A DNA stretch of 15,762 nucleotides, taken from NCBI GenBank assembly GCA_964550345.1, contig CAZJYZ010000063.1, positions 1-15,762 of the forward strand, in the 5' to 3' direction. Source of the DNA: JAAEUB01 sp964550345 (lineage in GTDB: Bacteria > Pseudomonadota > Alphaproteobacteria > Rhodobacterales > Rhodobacteraceae). Below are positions 7,119-14,747 of the stretch, one piece after another (within the stretch, counting starts at the first letter, position 1; every line of letters begins with the position of its first letter). The notes under the pieces were generated by a model. The model ran no database searches and was not told the origin of the DNA. It saw nothing but the letters and a program-made list of their open reading frames with translations. The translations under genes and the position numbers were made by a program.

Positions 7119-10045
7119 GGCTGGATGGCAAGGGGCTGATTGATCGCGGCGCGCCGATCTCGTTCCGGTTCGACGGGCGGGATTATAAAGGGTTTCAAGG
7201 CGACACGCTGGCCTCGGCGCTGCTGGCTGAAAACGTGCGTCTGGTGGCGCGCAGCTTCAAATACCACCGCCCGCGCGGCATCATGTCTGCGGGCAGCGAA
7301 GAGCCGAACGCGCTGGTGACAACCGGACGTAATGGTGCGCAGGACCCCAATCAGCGCGCCACGATGATTGAGCTTTATCAAGGCCTTGAGGCACGCAGTC
7401 AGAATGCGTGGCCATCGCTGAAATATGACGCACTTGCGGCCAATGACCTGTTGGCGCCGTTCTTTTCGGCCGGATTTTATTACAAAACCTTCATGTGGCC
7501 CCGTGCCTTCTGGGAACGCCTGTATGAGCCCGCGATCCGCCGCGCGGCCGGACTGGGCGCGCTGTCAGGTGAAAATTACGAAGGGCGCTATGACAAGGCG
7601 TTTGCCCATTGTGACATTCTGGTGATCGGATCGGGACCAGCCGGATTGATGGCAGCACTTACCGCGGCGCGTGGCGGGGCTGATGTGATACTGGCCGAGG
7701 AAGACGCCCTGATGGGGGGACGGCTGAACAGCGAAACCCATGAGGTTGATGGTAAGCCCGGCCATGTCTGGGCCGCCAATATCGTGGCCGAGCTTGCGGC
7801 AATGGAAAACGTTCGCCTGATGACGCGTACCAGCGTAACCGGCGCATTCGACGGCGGCACATTTAGTGCGCTGGAGCGCGTGGCGCAGCACCTTGCCGAC
7901 CCCGGTGACGCCCCCCTTGAAACATTTTGGCGCATCAGCGCCGAACGCGCCATTTTGGCCGCCGGAGCCTTGGAGCGCCCCATCGCATTTCCTGACAATG
8001 ACCGCCCGGGCATAATGATGGCCGGGGCTGTGCGCTCGTACCTCAACCGATACGGCGTGGCGCCGGGGCAGCGGGTGGCGGTGTTTGGAAATAACGATGA
8101 CGCCCACCGCACCGCGAACGACCTTGCCGCCGCCGGGGTTGAAGTTGCCGCCTTGATCGACGCGCGCCCGGATGCCACCGCAAGTGGTAACTTTCCGGTC
8201 TATACCGGTGCACAGGTGAGTGCCACAAAAGGGCGGCTGGGATTGTCCGAGATCACCGTTACCCGTGCTGGTGGTGACGTGAAAATCGCCGCAGATTGCC
8301 TTGCCATGTCCGGAGGTTGGAACCCCAGCCTTCATCTGACCTGCCATATGAACGGTCGGCCAATCTGGAAGGACGAAATCGCCGCCTTCGTACCGGTGGA
8401 TGACATGGTGCCGGGGCTTGAGGTGGCAGGGGCAGCTACAGGCATATTCTCAACCGCCGGGGCCTTAACCTCTGGTGTGAAAAGTGCCGAAAGAGCGCTG
8501 CAAGCCATTGGAGAGAAGTCGCCTTCTGTTAAGTCGCCAAAGGCCGAGGATGGCCGCTATTCGATCAGCCCCTTATGGGTGGTCGAAGGCAAATCCCGTG
8601 CATGGCTGGATTTTCAAAACGATGTGACCGTGAAAGACGTGCGTCAGGCGGCGCGCGAAAACTTCGCCTCGGTCGAGCATATGAAACGCTACACGACGCA
8701 AGGCATGGCCCCGGATCAGGGCAAAAGCTCAAACGTCAATGCACTGGCGCTGCTGGCGGATGCCACCGGGCGCGCCATCCCTGAAACCGGCACCACGACC
8801 TTCCGCCCGCCCTTTACCCCTGTGGCGCTGGCCGCCATGGGCGCCGGATCACGTGGCAAAGGGTTCGCTCCGGAACGCCTGACCACCTCGCACCAAGCTG
8901 CCGTTGCAGCGGGCGCACCAATGATCGAGGCTGGCCTATGGTATCGCCCCAGCTACTTCCCGGCCGCAGGTGAAACGACCTGGCGGCAGGCCTGCGACCG
9001 AGAAGTTTCCATGGTGCGCAACCATGTGGGCATTGCCGATGTTTCGACCCTTGGCAAGATTGACATTCAGGGGTCGGATGCTGCGCAATTTCTTGATTTC
9101 GTTTACACAAATACCTTTTCGACCCTCAAGGAAAACAGGGTGCGCTACGGGGTGATGCTGCGCGAAGACGGCTCGGTCATGGATGATGGCACCACCGCCC
9201 GGCTGGGGCCGGACCACTACTTGATGACGACCACCACCGCCGCTGCCGGGCCTGTCATGGCGCGGCTGGAATTTGCCGCGCAGGTGTTAAAACCTGATTG
9301 GGATGTGCAGATGATCTCGGTCACGGAAAGCTGGGCGCAATTTGCCATTGCCGGACCGAAATCACGGGCATTGCTCGACAAGGTGCTCGACACCCCCCTG
9401 AACCCGGATGACTGGCCATTCATGGCTTGCGGCAATGTGCGGATTGGCGGGGTCGAAGCCCGGCTGTTTCGTATCTCTTTCTCCGGGGAACACGCTTATG
9501 AACTTGCGGTTCCTGCCCGTTTCGGTGCCGCCCTGTGGGACAGCTTGCTGGCGGCGGCTGAAAACCTTGGCGGTGGCCCATACGGCATGGAGGCGCTCAA
9601 TGTTCTGCGCATCGAAAAAGGCCTGTTGACACATGCCGAAATACACGGCGCGGTGACAGCACAGGATGTGGGGTTAGAGCGGATGATGTCGAAGAAGAAG
9701 GATTATATCGGCCGCGCCGGGGCGTCGCGCGTGGGCTTTAACGAGGCTGGGCGTGAAGAGCTGGTCGGCCTGCGCCCTACTGGAGTTGTCAAACAACTGA
9801 CCAACGGCGCGCATATTTTCAGCAAGGGGGCCGAGGCTATCCGTGAGAACGATCAAGGCTACACAACCTCTTCGGGATTTTCGCCGACAGTTGGAAGTTT
9901 CATCGCGCTGGGCTTTTTAAAGGACGGACGCCTGCGTCACGGAGAAGAGGTTGAGGTCGTGGACCATATGCGCGGGCTGAAAACCTTGTGCGAAGTGGTG
10001 GACCCGATGTTCTTTGATCCGGAAGGGGGGCGGGTACGTGGCTGA
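7115..10045 (+). CDS. soxA: Sarcosine oxidase, alpha subunit
   Basis: The large subunit binds NAD+ and tetrahydrofolate and hands the methyl carbon to folate as 5,10-methylene-THF. It has 976 residues, normal for the family. Domains in order: a ferredoxin-like N-terminal fold (about 15-100, with RSFKYHRPRGIMSAGSEEPN) without the Fe-S cysteines, as is usual in this subunit; a first dinucleotide motif DILVIGSGPAGLMAA at about 167-181; a second Rossmann stretch RVAVFGNNDDAHRTA from about 320; and a GcvT-like aminomethyltransferase domain from about residue 602 to the end. The start is ATG at 7115, with AAGGGGG at 7102-7108, overlapping the soxD stop. Its end overlaps soxG by 8 bp. Methyl-group oxidation takes place in soxB, and an internal channel carries the intermediate to the folate site (known from the family). 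Confidence 0.97.
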   Translation: MRLDGKGLIDRGAPISFRFDGRDYKGFQGDTLASALLAENVRLVARSFKYHRPRGIMSAGSEEPNALVTTGRNGAQDPNQRATMIELYQGLEARSQNAWPSLKYDALAANDLLAPFFSAGFYYKTFMWPRAFWERLYEPAIRRAAGLGALSGENYEGRYDKAFAHCDILVIGSGPAGLMAALTAARGGADVILAEEDALMGGRLNSETHEVDGKPGHVWAANIVAELAAMENVRLMTRTSVTGAFDGGTFSALERVAQHLADPGDAPLETFWRISAERAILAAGALERPIAFPDNDRPGIMMAGAVRSYLNRYGVAPGQRVAVFGNNDDAHRTANDLAAAGVEVAALIDARPDATASGNFPVYTGAQVSATKGRLGLSEITVTRAGGDVKIAADCLAMSGGWNPSLHLTCHMNGRPIWKDEIAAFVPVDDMVPGLEVAGAATGIFSTAGALTSGVKSAERALQAIGEKSPSVKSPKAEDGRYSISPLWVVEGKSRAWLDFQNDVTVKDVRQAARENFASVEHMKRYTTQGMAPDQGKSSNVNALALLADATGRAIPETGTTTFRPPFTPVALAAMGAGSRGKGFAPERLTTSHQAAVAAGAPMIEAGLWYRPSYFPAAGETTWRQACDREVSMVRNHVGIADVSTLGKIDIQGSDAAQFLDFVYTNTFSTLKENRVRYGVMLREDGSVMDDGTTARLGPDHYLMTTTTAAAGPVMARLEFAAQVLKPDWDVQMISVTESWAQFAIAGPKSRALLDKVLDTPLNPDDWPFMACGNVRIGGVEARLFRISFSGEHAYELAVPARFGAALWDSLLAAAENLGGGPYGMEALNVLRIEKGLLTHAEIHGAVTAQDVGLERMMSKKKDYIGRAGASRVGFNEAGREELVGLRPTGVVKQLTNGAHIFSKGAEAIRENDQGYTTSSGFSPTVGSFIALGFLKDGRLRHGEEVEVVDHMRGLKTLCEVVDPMFFDPEGGRVRG

Positions 10046-10586
10046 TTTGCAAGCAAAAACACCGTTTGACGGATTGTTGCCCGTCGCTTCCGGCTCACTG
10101 ACCTTGGCAGAGGTCGAGGTCGGCCAAATGACATCTCTGATGCCGCGCTCCGGACAGGAAAAGCCGGCCTCGGCGGCTCTCAAAAAGGCCCACGGCGCAG
10201 CCTTTCCCGCCCCGAACCGCGCAACTGGCAAGGCTGGGTGCCGCGTGGTCTGGACCGGTATCGGCCAGGCGATGTTGCTGGGGCCGAAGGTGGACGAAAC
10301 CCTTGCGCAAACCTGTGCCCTGACCGACCAGAGCGATGGCTGGGCGGTGATGGAGCTTTCGGGCTCCGGGGCACGGGACGTGCTGGCGCGCCTTTGTCCG
10401 CTGGACTTGCGCGAAAGTGAATTCAAACGGGGACATACAGCGCGCAGCCTGATCGGCCATTTGAATGCTTCCGTTACGCGGATTGGGGCCGAACGCTATT
10501 TACTGCTGGTATTTCGTTCAATGGCCGCCACAGCGGCGCATGAAATCCATGAGGCAATGATAAGCGTGACCGCGCAGCAGGGTTAA
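10038..10586 (+). CDS. soxG: Sarcosine oxidase, gamma subunit
   Basis: The gamma subunit completes the heterotetramer and resembles part of the GcvT fold; it helps seat alpha and beta and has no known cofactor. The product has 182 residues. The visible pattern GWAVMELSGSGARDVLARLCPLDL followed by HTARSLIGHLNASVTRIG is typical of SoxG. The start chosen is GTG at 10038 (MADLQAKTP), with AAGGGGGG at 10023-10030 and a 7-base gap; a TTG at 10014 is in frame but lies further inside soxA with no ribosome site. It overlaps the soxA stop by 8 bp. It is the last gene of the operon. No purU, folD or glyA gene follows, unlike many sox operons; dnaG begins 51 bp later. Confidence 0.93.
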   Translation: MADLQAKTPFDGLLPVASGSLTLAEVEVGQMTSLMPRSGQEKPASAALKKAHGAAFPAPNRATGKAGCRVVWTGIGQAMLLGPKVDETLAQTCALTDQSDGWAVMELSGSGARDVLARLCPLDLRESEFKRGHTARSLIGHLNASVTRIGAERYLLLVFRSMAATAAHEIHEAMISVTAQQG

Positions 10587-10624
10587 ATTTCCCGCTGGCG
10601 CTGGACTTCGCCTGTATGCCCGAC

Positions 10625-10637
10625 GATAATCACCGCC
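10625..10637 (+). promoter_or_regulatory. Possible -10 element for leaderless dnaG mRNA
   Basis: GATAAT at 10625-10630 matches the -10 consensus at five of six bases and ends 7 bases before the dnaG ATG, so transcription would begin at or next to the start codon. No Shine-Dalgarno sequence precedes the ATG. A convincing -35 is not visible (CTGGAC about 18 bases upstream is weak). The call rests on position only. Confidence 0.27.
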
Positions 10638-12605
10638 ATGTCGCTGCCACCGAATTTTCTAGATGAACTTCGCACCCGCACCAGCCTGTCTCAGGTGGTG
10701 GGGCGCAAAGTCATGTGGGATGCGCGAAAATCCAACCAAGGCAAAGGCGATATGTGGGCGCCGTGCCCGTTTCATCAGGAAAAAACTGCTTCTTTTCATG
10801 TAGATGACCGGAAGGGATATTATTACTGCTTTGGCTGCCATGCCAAGGGGGACGCCATTTCCTTCATCCGCGAGACCGAGAATGTCGGCTTCATGGAAGC
10901 GGTTGAGATACTGGCGGGCGAGGCTGGCATGCAGATGCCCGCCCGTGACCCGAAAGCGCAGGAAAAAGCCGACCGGGGACGTGACCTTGCAGATGTGATG
11001 GAAAAAGCGGTTCAGTTTTACCGGCTGCAACTGAAGACCGGGGCCGGGGCTGCGGCGCGTGATTATCTTGCCGGGCGCGGGCTGAATGAGGCTGCACTTG
11101 AACGGTGGGAGATAGGCTTTGCCCCGGATGGCTGGCAGGTTTTGTGGGATGATCTCAGGGCCAAAAACGTCGCTGAAGATCTGATCCTCGGGGCGGGTTT
11201 GGCCAAACCCAGCCAAAAGGGCGGCAAGCCCTATGACACGTTCCGCAACCGTATCATGTTCCCGATCCGGGATGCGCGTGGGCGCGCCATTGCCTTTGGT
11301 GGCCGGGCGATGGACCCGAATGACAATGCAAAATACCTCAATTCGCCGGAAACCCAGTTGTTTGACAAGGGGCGCAGCCTGTTCAACCACGGCCCGGCGC
11401 GAGAGGCTGCAGGCAAGGGCCAGCCACTGGTGGTGGCCGAGGGGTATATGGATGTCATCGCTCTGGCCGAGGCAGGCTTTAGCGCTGCGGTTGCCCCGCT
11501 TGGCACCGCCATTACCGAGGATCAGCTGCGCCTGATGTGGCGTATTTCACCTGAACCAGTGATCGCGCTGGATGGGGACAAGGCCGGGTTGAATGCCGCC
11601 ATGCGGGTGATTGATCTGGCGTTGCCGCTGCTGGAGGCTGGGCAATCGCTTAGATTTGCCATGATGCCAGAAGGGCTGGACCCGGATGATCTGATCAAGG
11701 CACAGGGGCGCGGCGCGATGGGGCGCCTGATCGAAGGCGCTATGCCTATGGTCAGCCTGCTTTGGCAGCGCGAGACCGAGGGCAAAAACTTTGACAGCCC
11801 TGAGCGAAAGGCTGGTCTCGACCGGGATTTACGAAACCTTATCAAGAAGATAGCTGACCCATCGATTCGCGGCCACTACGGCGAAGAGATCAAGCGCCTG
11901 CGCTGGCAGCTATTTGGGCAGACCCGTCCCGGAGCCGGTAGGTCAGGTACAGGCGGCTGGAAAAACGCCCCCAAACCGGTGCAGGCGACGACTAAAAGCT
12001 CGCTTTTGGCTTCGGGCGGCGGGGCGGTGGACGAAGTGCTGCGCGAGGCAGTGATCCTTGCCACCCTTGTCACCCATCCCGATCTGATCGAGACCTTTCT
12101 GGCCCCGCTTGAGCGCCTTGAAATGGCAAGCCCGGATCACCGGATCATGCACCAGATATTGTTATCCGGCAGCGCTGGTGGCGACCATTTGGACAGTGCC
12201 ACTTTACGTGAAAAAATTGAGGCTGCTACAAGCCCTGCGCGTCTGGAAAAGCTGTTCGCGCTTAACCACGTTCAAATCGCCCCGGCTCTGCGCCAACCGC
12301 TTGACGCGGACCTTGCCGCCATGTGTCTGGCTGAAGAACTGGCCAAACTGGAGGCCACACGTGGTGTGCTGCGCGAGATCGAAGAGGCCGCGTCAGACAT
12401 GGATGCAATGGTGGACGAGGGTCTCACCTGGCGGTTGGGACAAGCCGCCGAGGCACGCAACAAAGCAGTACGTAGCGAGCAGGAAGACACCACAACCTTT
12501 GACGTCGCCAGCTCTGGCGCGCTGATCGACCGGGCGGAACGGGAAGCGTTGGATAGTCTTTTGGAGCAGATCAAATCGTCAAAACCGGGCCGCAAACCCG
12601 GTTAA
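10638..12605 (+). CDS. dnaG: DNA primase
   Basis: DnaG makes RNA primers for the replication fork with DnaB helicase. Its 655 residues fit alphaproteobacterial primases. The N-terminal CHC2 zinc finger is intact: C43-x2-H46-x17-C64-x2-C67 (CPFH...CFGC). The TOPRIM catalytic core shows the glutamate of EGYMD (267-271) and the two aspartates of DGDKAG (311-316), which bind catalytic magnesium. The C-terminal third is the helicase-interacting region, ending in a helical, charged tail. The start is ATG at 10638, because the zinc-finger domain begins immediately after it (SLPPNFLDELRTRTSLSQVV is the usual primase N-terminus). It is followed after 140 bp by rpoD, the remnant of the classical rpsU-dnaG-rpoD macromolecular synthesis operon; rpsU is not here. 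Confidence 0.97.
   Translation: MSLPPNFLDELRTRTSLSQVVGRKVMWDARKSNQGKGDMWAPCPFHQEKTASFHVDDRKGYYYCFGCHAKGDAISFIRETENVGFMEAVEILAGEAGMQMPARDPKAQEKADRGRDLADVMEKAVQFYRLQLKTGAGAAARDYLAGRGLNEAALERWEIGFAPDGWQVLWDDLRAKNVAEDLILGAGLAKPSQKGGKPYDTFRNRIMFPIRDARGRAIAFGGRAMDPNDNAKYLNSPETQLFDKGRSLFNHGPAREAAGKGQPLVVAEGYMDVIALAEAGFSAAVAPLGTAITEDQLRLMWRISPEPVIALDGDKAGLNAAMRVIDLALPLLEAGQSLRFAMMPEGLDPDDLIKAQGRGAMGRLIEGAMPMVSLLWQRETEGKNFDSPERKAGLDRDLRNLIKKIADPSIRGHYGEEIKRLRWQLFGQTRPGAGRSGTGGWKNAPKPVQATTKSSLLASGGGAVDEVLREAVILATLVTHPDLIETFLAPLERLEMASPDHRIMHQILLSGSAGGDHLDSATLREKIEAATSPARLEKLFALNHVQIAPALRQPLDADLAAMCLAEELAKLEATRGVLREIEEAASDMDAMVDEGLTWRLGQAAEARNKAVRSEQEDTTTFDVASSGALIDRAEREALDSLLEQIKSSKPGRKPG
12583..12603 (+). 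terminator. Weak hairpin across the dnaG stop codon
   Basis: AACCGGG (12583-12589) and CCCGGTT (12597-12603) are perfect 7-bp arms with a 7-base loop, overlapping the dnaG stop TAA (12603-12605). No T-run follows, so intrinsic termination would be inefficient. It could attenuate transcription between dnaG and rpoD or act as an RNA-processing or stability structure. Confidence 0.27.
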
Positions 12606-12621
12606 ACTGCATTTACTTGCA

Positions 12622-12694
12622 GAATCCACAAAGAAAACCAGCTAAACGGGTGGCGAATCGCTGATTCGCATGCTTGATTCGCTTAAACCGAATC
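12622..12694. promoter_or_regulatory. Cluster of five GANTC sites in the rpoD leader
   Basis: GANTC, the recognition sequence of the alphaproteobacterial cell-cycle methylase CcrM, occurs at 12622-12626, 12655-12659, 12663-12667, 12676-12680 and 12690-12694. Three of these lie in copies of one heptamer, GATTCGC: inverted at 12653-12659, direct at 12663-12669 and 12676-12682. The first two copies form a perfect 7-bp inverted repeat with a 3-base centre. In random sequence one GANTC is expected about every 256 bases. The block sits 52-124 bases before the rpoD ATG, where a promoter is expected. Methylation-dependent control is inferred. Confidence 0.45.
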
Positions 12695-12732
12695 ACCATA
12701 TCTGCACGAGCTCAGTTCAGACGCCGTTTTAT

Positions 12733-12737
12733 GAGGA
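12733..12737 (+). promoter_or_regulatory. Ribosome-binding site that sets the rpoD start
   Basis: GAGGA at 12733-12737 lies 8 bases before ATG 12746. It supports that ATG over the in-frame TTG at 12674 and ATG at 12731; the ATG at 12731 overlaps this site. Confidence 0.55.
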
Positions 12738-12745
12738 ATATTCGC

Positions 12746-14734
12746 ATGGCCGCCAAAGATACCCAAGACAAGAAAGCCGACGATAACGCCTCTGCAGAGA
12801 TGGGCGATACCTCGCAGGAGGCGATCAAAAAGATGATCGCAGAGGCCCGCGAAAAAGGCTACATCACCTACGATCAGCTCAACAAGGTTTTGCCACCTGA
12901 ACAGGTCAGCTCCGAACAGATCGAAGATGTGATGTCGATGCTCAGCGAAATGGGCATCAACATCATCGAAGACGAAGAGGCGGAGGAAGAAGAAGCCAAA
13001 GGCTCGACCGAGGTCGCCACCACCTCTTCCTCACGCGAAGTCAGCCTTGCTGCCACCGGCACCGAAAAGCTCGACCGGACGGATGACCCCGTACGTATGT
13101 ATCTGCGCGAAATGGGCTCGGTTGAACTGTTGTCGCGCGAAGGCGAGATTGCCATCGCCAAAAGGATCGAAGCCGGGCGCAACACCATGATCGCGGGCCT
13201 GTGTGAAAGCCCGCTGACCTTCCAGGCCATTACGATCTGGCGTGACGAACTTCTGTCCGAAGACATCCTTTTGCGCGATGTCATCGATCTGGACGCCACC
13301 TTTGGCAACCAGATGGAAGAGGAAGAAGAAGAAAACGTCGTGCAGGGTGCCGCCGCCGGTGCTGCCACCTCTGACACCAAAAAAGATGACAAACCTGAAC
13401 TGGATGCGGACGGCAACCCGATTGCCAAGGACGATGACGACGATGACGAGGACGAACAGGCCAACATGTCGCTCGCTGCGATGGAAGCCGCGCTTAAACC
13501 CGGTGTGCTGGAAAAACTTGAACTGATCGCCCGCGATTACGTGCTGCTAAGCGAAATGCAGGACTTGCGCATGTCCGCGACCCTGAATGAAGACGGATCC
13601 TTTACCAAGAAAGAAGAAAATCAGTACCAGAAGCTGCGCGCCGAAATCGTGCTTTTGGTGAACGAACTGCACCTGCACAATAACCGTATCGACGCCCTGA
13701 TTGACCAGCTTTACGGTATCAACCGGCGCATCATGTCGATCGACAGCGCTATGGTGAAACTGGCGGATCAGGCGCGCATCAACCGGCGCGAATTCATTGA
13801 CGCTTATCGCGGTTATGAGCTTGACCCGACATGGCTGGAGCGTATGGGCGAAAAGACCGGTCGCGCCTGGGCTGCTTTCATCGAACGTTCAACCGACAAG
13901 GTCGAAGAATTACGCGCCGACATGGCGCAGGTCGGCACCTATGTTGGCGTCGACATCCCCGAATTTCGCCGCATCGTCCAGCAGGTACAAAAGGGCGAAA
14001 AAGAAGCGCGTCAGGCCAAGAAGGAAATGGTCGAGGCAAACTTGCGTCTGGTGATCTCGATCGCCAAAAAATACACCAACCGTGGCCTGCAATTCCTTGA
14101 CCTCATTCAGGAAGGTAACATCGGCCTGATGAAGGCGGTCGACAAGTTCGAATACCGGCGCGGCTATAAGTTTTCGACCTACGCCACATGGTGGATCCGT
14201 CAGGCGATCACCCGGTCAATTGCCGATCAGGCCCGCACCATTCGTATTCCGGTCCATATGATCGAAACGATTAACAAGCTGGTCAGAACCGGTCGCCAGA
14301 TGCTGCACGAAATCGGCCGCGAGCCGACGCCCGAAGAATTGGCCGAAAAGCTGCAAATGCCGCTTGAAAAGGTCCGCAAGGTGATGAAAATCGCTAAAGA
14401 GCCGATCTCGCTGGAAACCCCGATTGGCGATGAAGAAGACAGCCAGCTTGGCGATTTCATCGAAGACAAGAACGCCGTCCTGCCGCTGGATTCAGCCATT
14501 CAGGAGAACCTGAAGGAAACCACCACCCGCGTGCTGGCATCCCTGACCCCGCGCGAAGAACGCGTGCTGCGTATGCGTTTTGGCATCGGTATGAACACCG
14601 ACCACACGCTGGAAGAAGTCGGCCAGCAGTTTTCTGTGACCCGCGAACGCATCCGCCAAATCGAGGCAAAAGCGCTCAGGAAGCTGAAACATCCGAGCCG
14701 GAGCCGGAAGCTGAGGTCTTTCCTGGATCAGTGA
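12746..14734 (+). CDS. rpoD: RNA polymerase primary sigma factor (sigma-70, RpoD)
   Basis: RpoD directs RNA polymerase to housekeeping promoters. The product has 662 residues from ATG 12746. Region 1.1 covers about residues 15-80 (EAIKKMIAEAREKGYITYDQ). Region 1.2 contains DPVRMYLREMGSVELLSREGE. A long non-conserved region carries three acidic blocks near residues 74-84, 189-195 and 228-238, typical of alphaproteobacterial RpoD. Region 2 (about 430-500) shows DLIQEGNIGLMKAVDKFEY and FSTYATWWIRQAI, which bind and melt the -10. Region 4.2 (about 615-655) has the -35-binding helix-turn-helix around EEVGQQFSVTRERIRQIEAK. The N-terminal extension from TTG 12674 (Arg-rich) was rejected on ribosome-site grounds. 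The 140 bp upstream hold an unusual GANTC cluster. Only 13 bp separate its stop from a lower-GC foreign gene, and no terminator is visible between them. Confidence 0.96.
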   Translation: MAAKDTQDKKADDNASAEMGDTSQEAIKKMIAEAREKGYITYDQLNKVLPPEQVSSEQIEDVMSMLSEMGINIIEDEEAEEEEAKGSTEVATTSSSREVSLAATGTEKLDRTDDPVRMYLREMGSVELLSREGEIAIAKRIEAGRNTMIAGLCESPLTFQAITIWRDELLSEDILLRDVIDLDATFGNQMEEEEEENVVQGAAAGAATSDTKKDDKPELDADGNPIAKDDDDDDEDEQANMSLAAMEAALKPGVLEKLELIARDYVLLSEMQDLRMSATLNEDGSFTKKEENQYQKLRAEIVLLVNELHLHNNRIDALIDQLYGINRRIMSIDSAMVKLADQARINRREFIDAYRGYELDPTWLERMGEKTGRAWAAFIERSTDKVEELRADMAQVGTYVGVDIPEFRRIVQQVQKGEKEARQAKKEMVEANLRLVISIAKKYTNRGLQFLDLIQEGNIGLMKAVDKFEYRRGYKFSTYATWWIRQAITRSIADQARTIRIPVHMIETINKLVRTGRQMLHEIGREPTPEELAEKLQMPLEKVRKVMKIAKEPISLETPIGDEEDSQLGDFIEDKNAVLPLDSAIQENLKETTTRVLASLTPREERVLRMRFGIGMNTDHTLEEVGQQFSVTRERIRQIEAKALRKLKHPSRSRKLRSFLDQ

Positions 14735-14747
14735 GTGTTAAATAGGA

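Noticed and set aside
7565..8347. Minus-strand frame of 260 codons within soxA
   Set aside because: soxA coding is unmistakable here (dinucleotide motifs); the opposite frame is a high-GC shadow.
10014..10037. TTG start extending SoxG by 8 residues
   Set aside because: No ribosome site; GTG 10038 has a strong one and gives the expected N-terminus.
12607..12622. CTGCA-N6-TGCAG inverted repeat after dnaG
   Set aside because: Short arms with a loose centre and no known motif; too weak to call.
12622..12630. GAATCCACA as a DnaA box near dnaG/rpoD
   Set aside because: It matches only seven of nine consensus bases and is single; no evidence for an origin.
12674..12745. TTG start extending RpoD by 24 residues
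   Set aside because: The extension is Arg-rich and unlike RpoD N-termini, no ribosome site precedes it, and ATG 12746 has GAGGA at a proper distance.
13427..13460. GAC/GAT-rich run in rpoD as a microsatellite or frameshift-prone repeat
   Set aside because: The codons are mixed GAC/GAT/GAG and the frame is intact; it encodes an ordinary acidic block.
12874..13467. Minus-strand serine-rich frame opposite rpoD
   Set aside because: The poly-Ser tracts are only the complement of the GAA/GAC-rich acidic blocks of RpoD.
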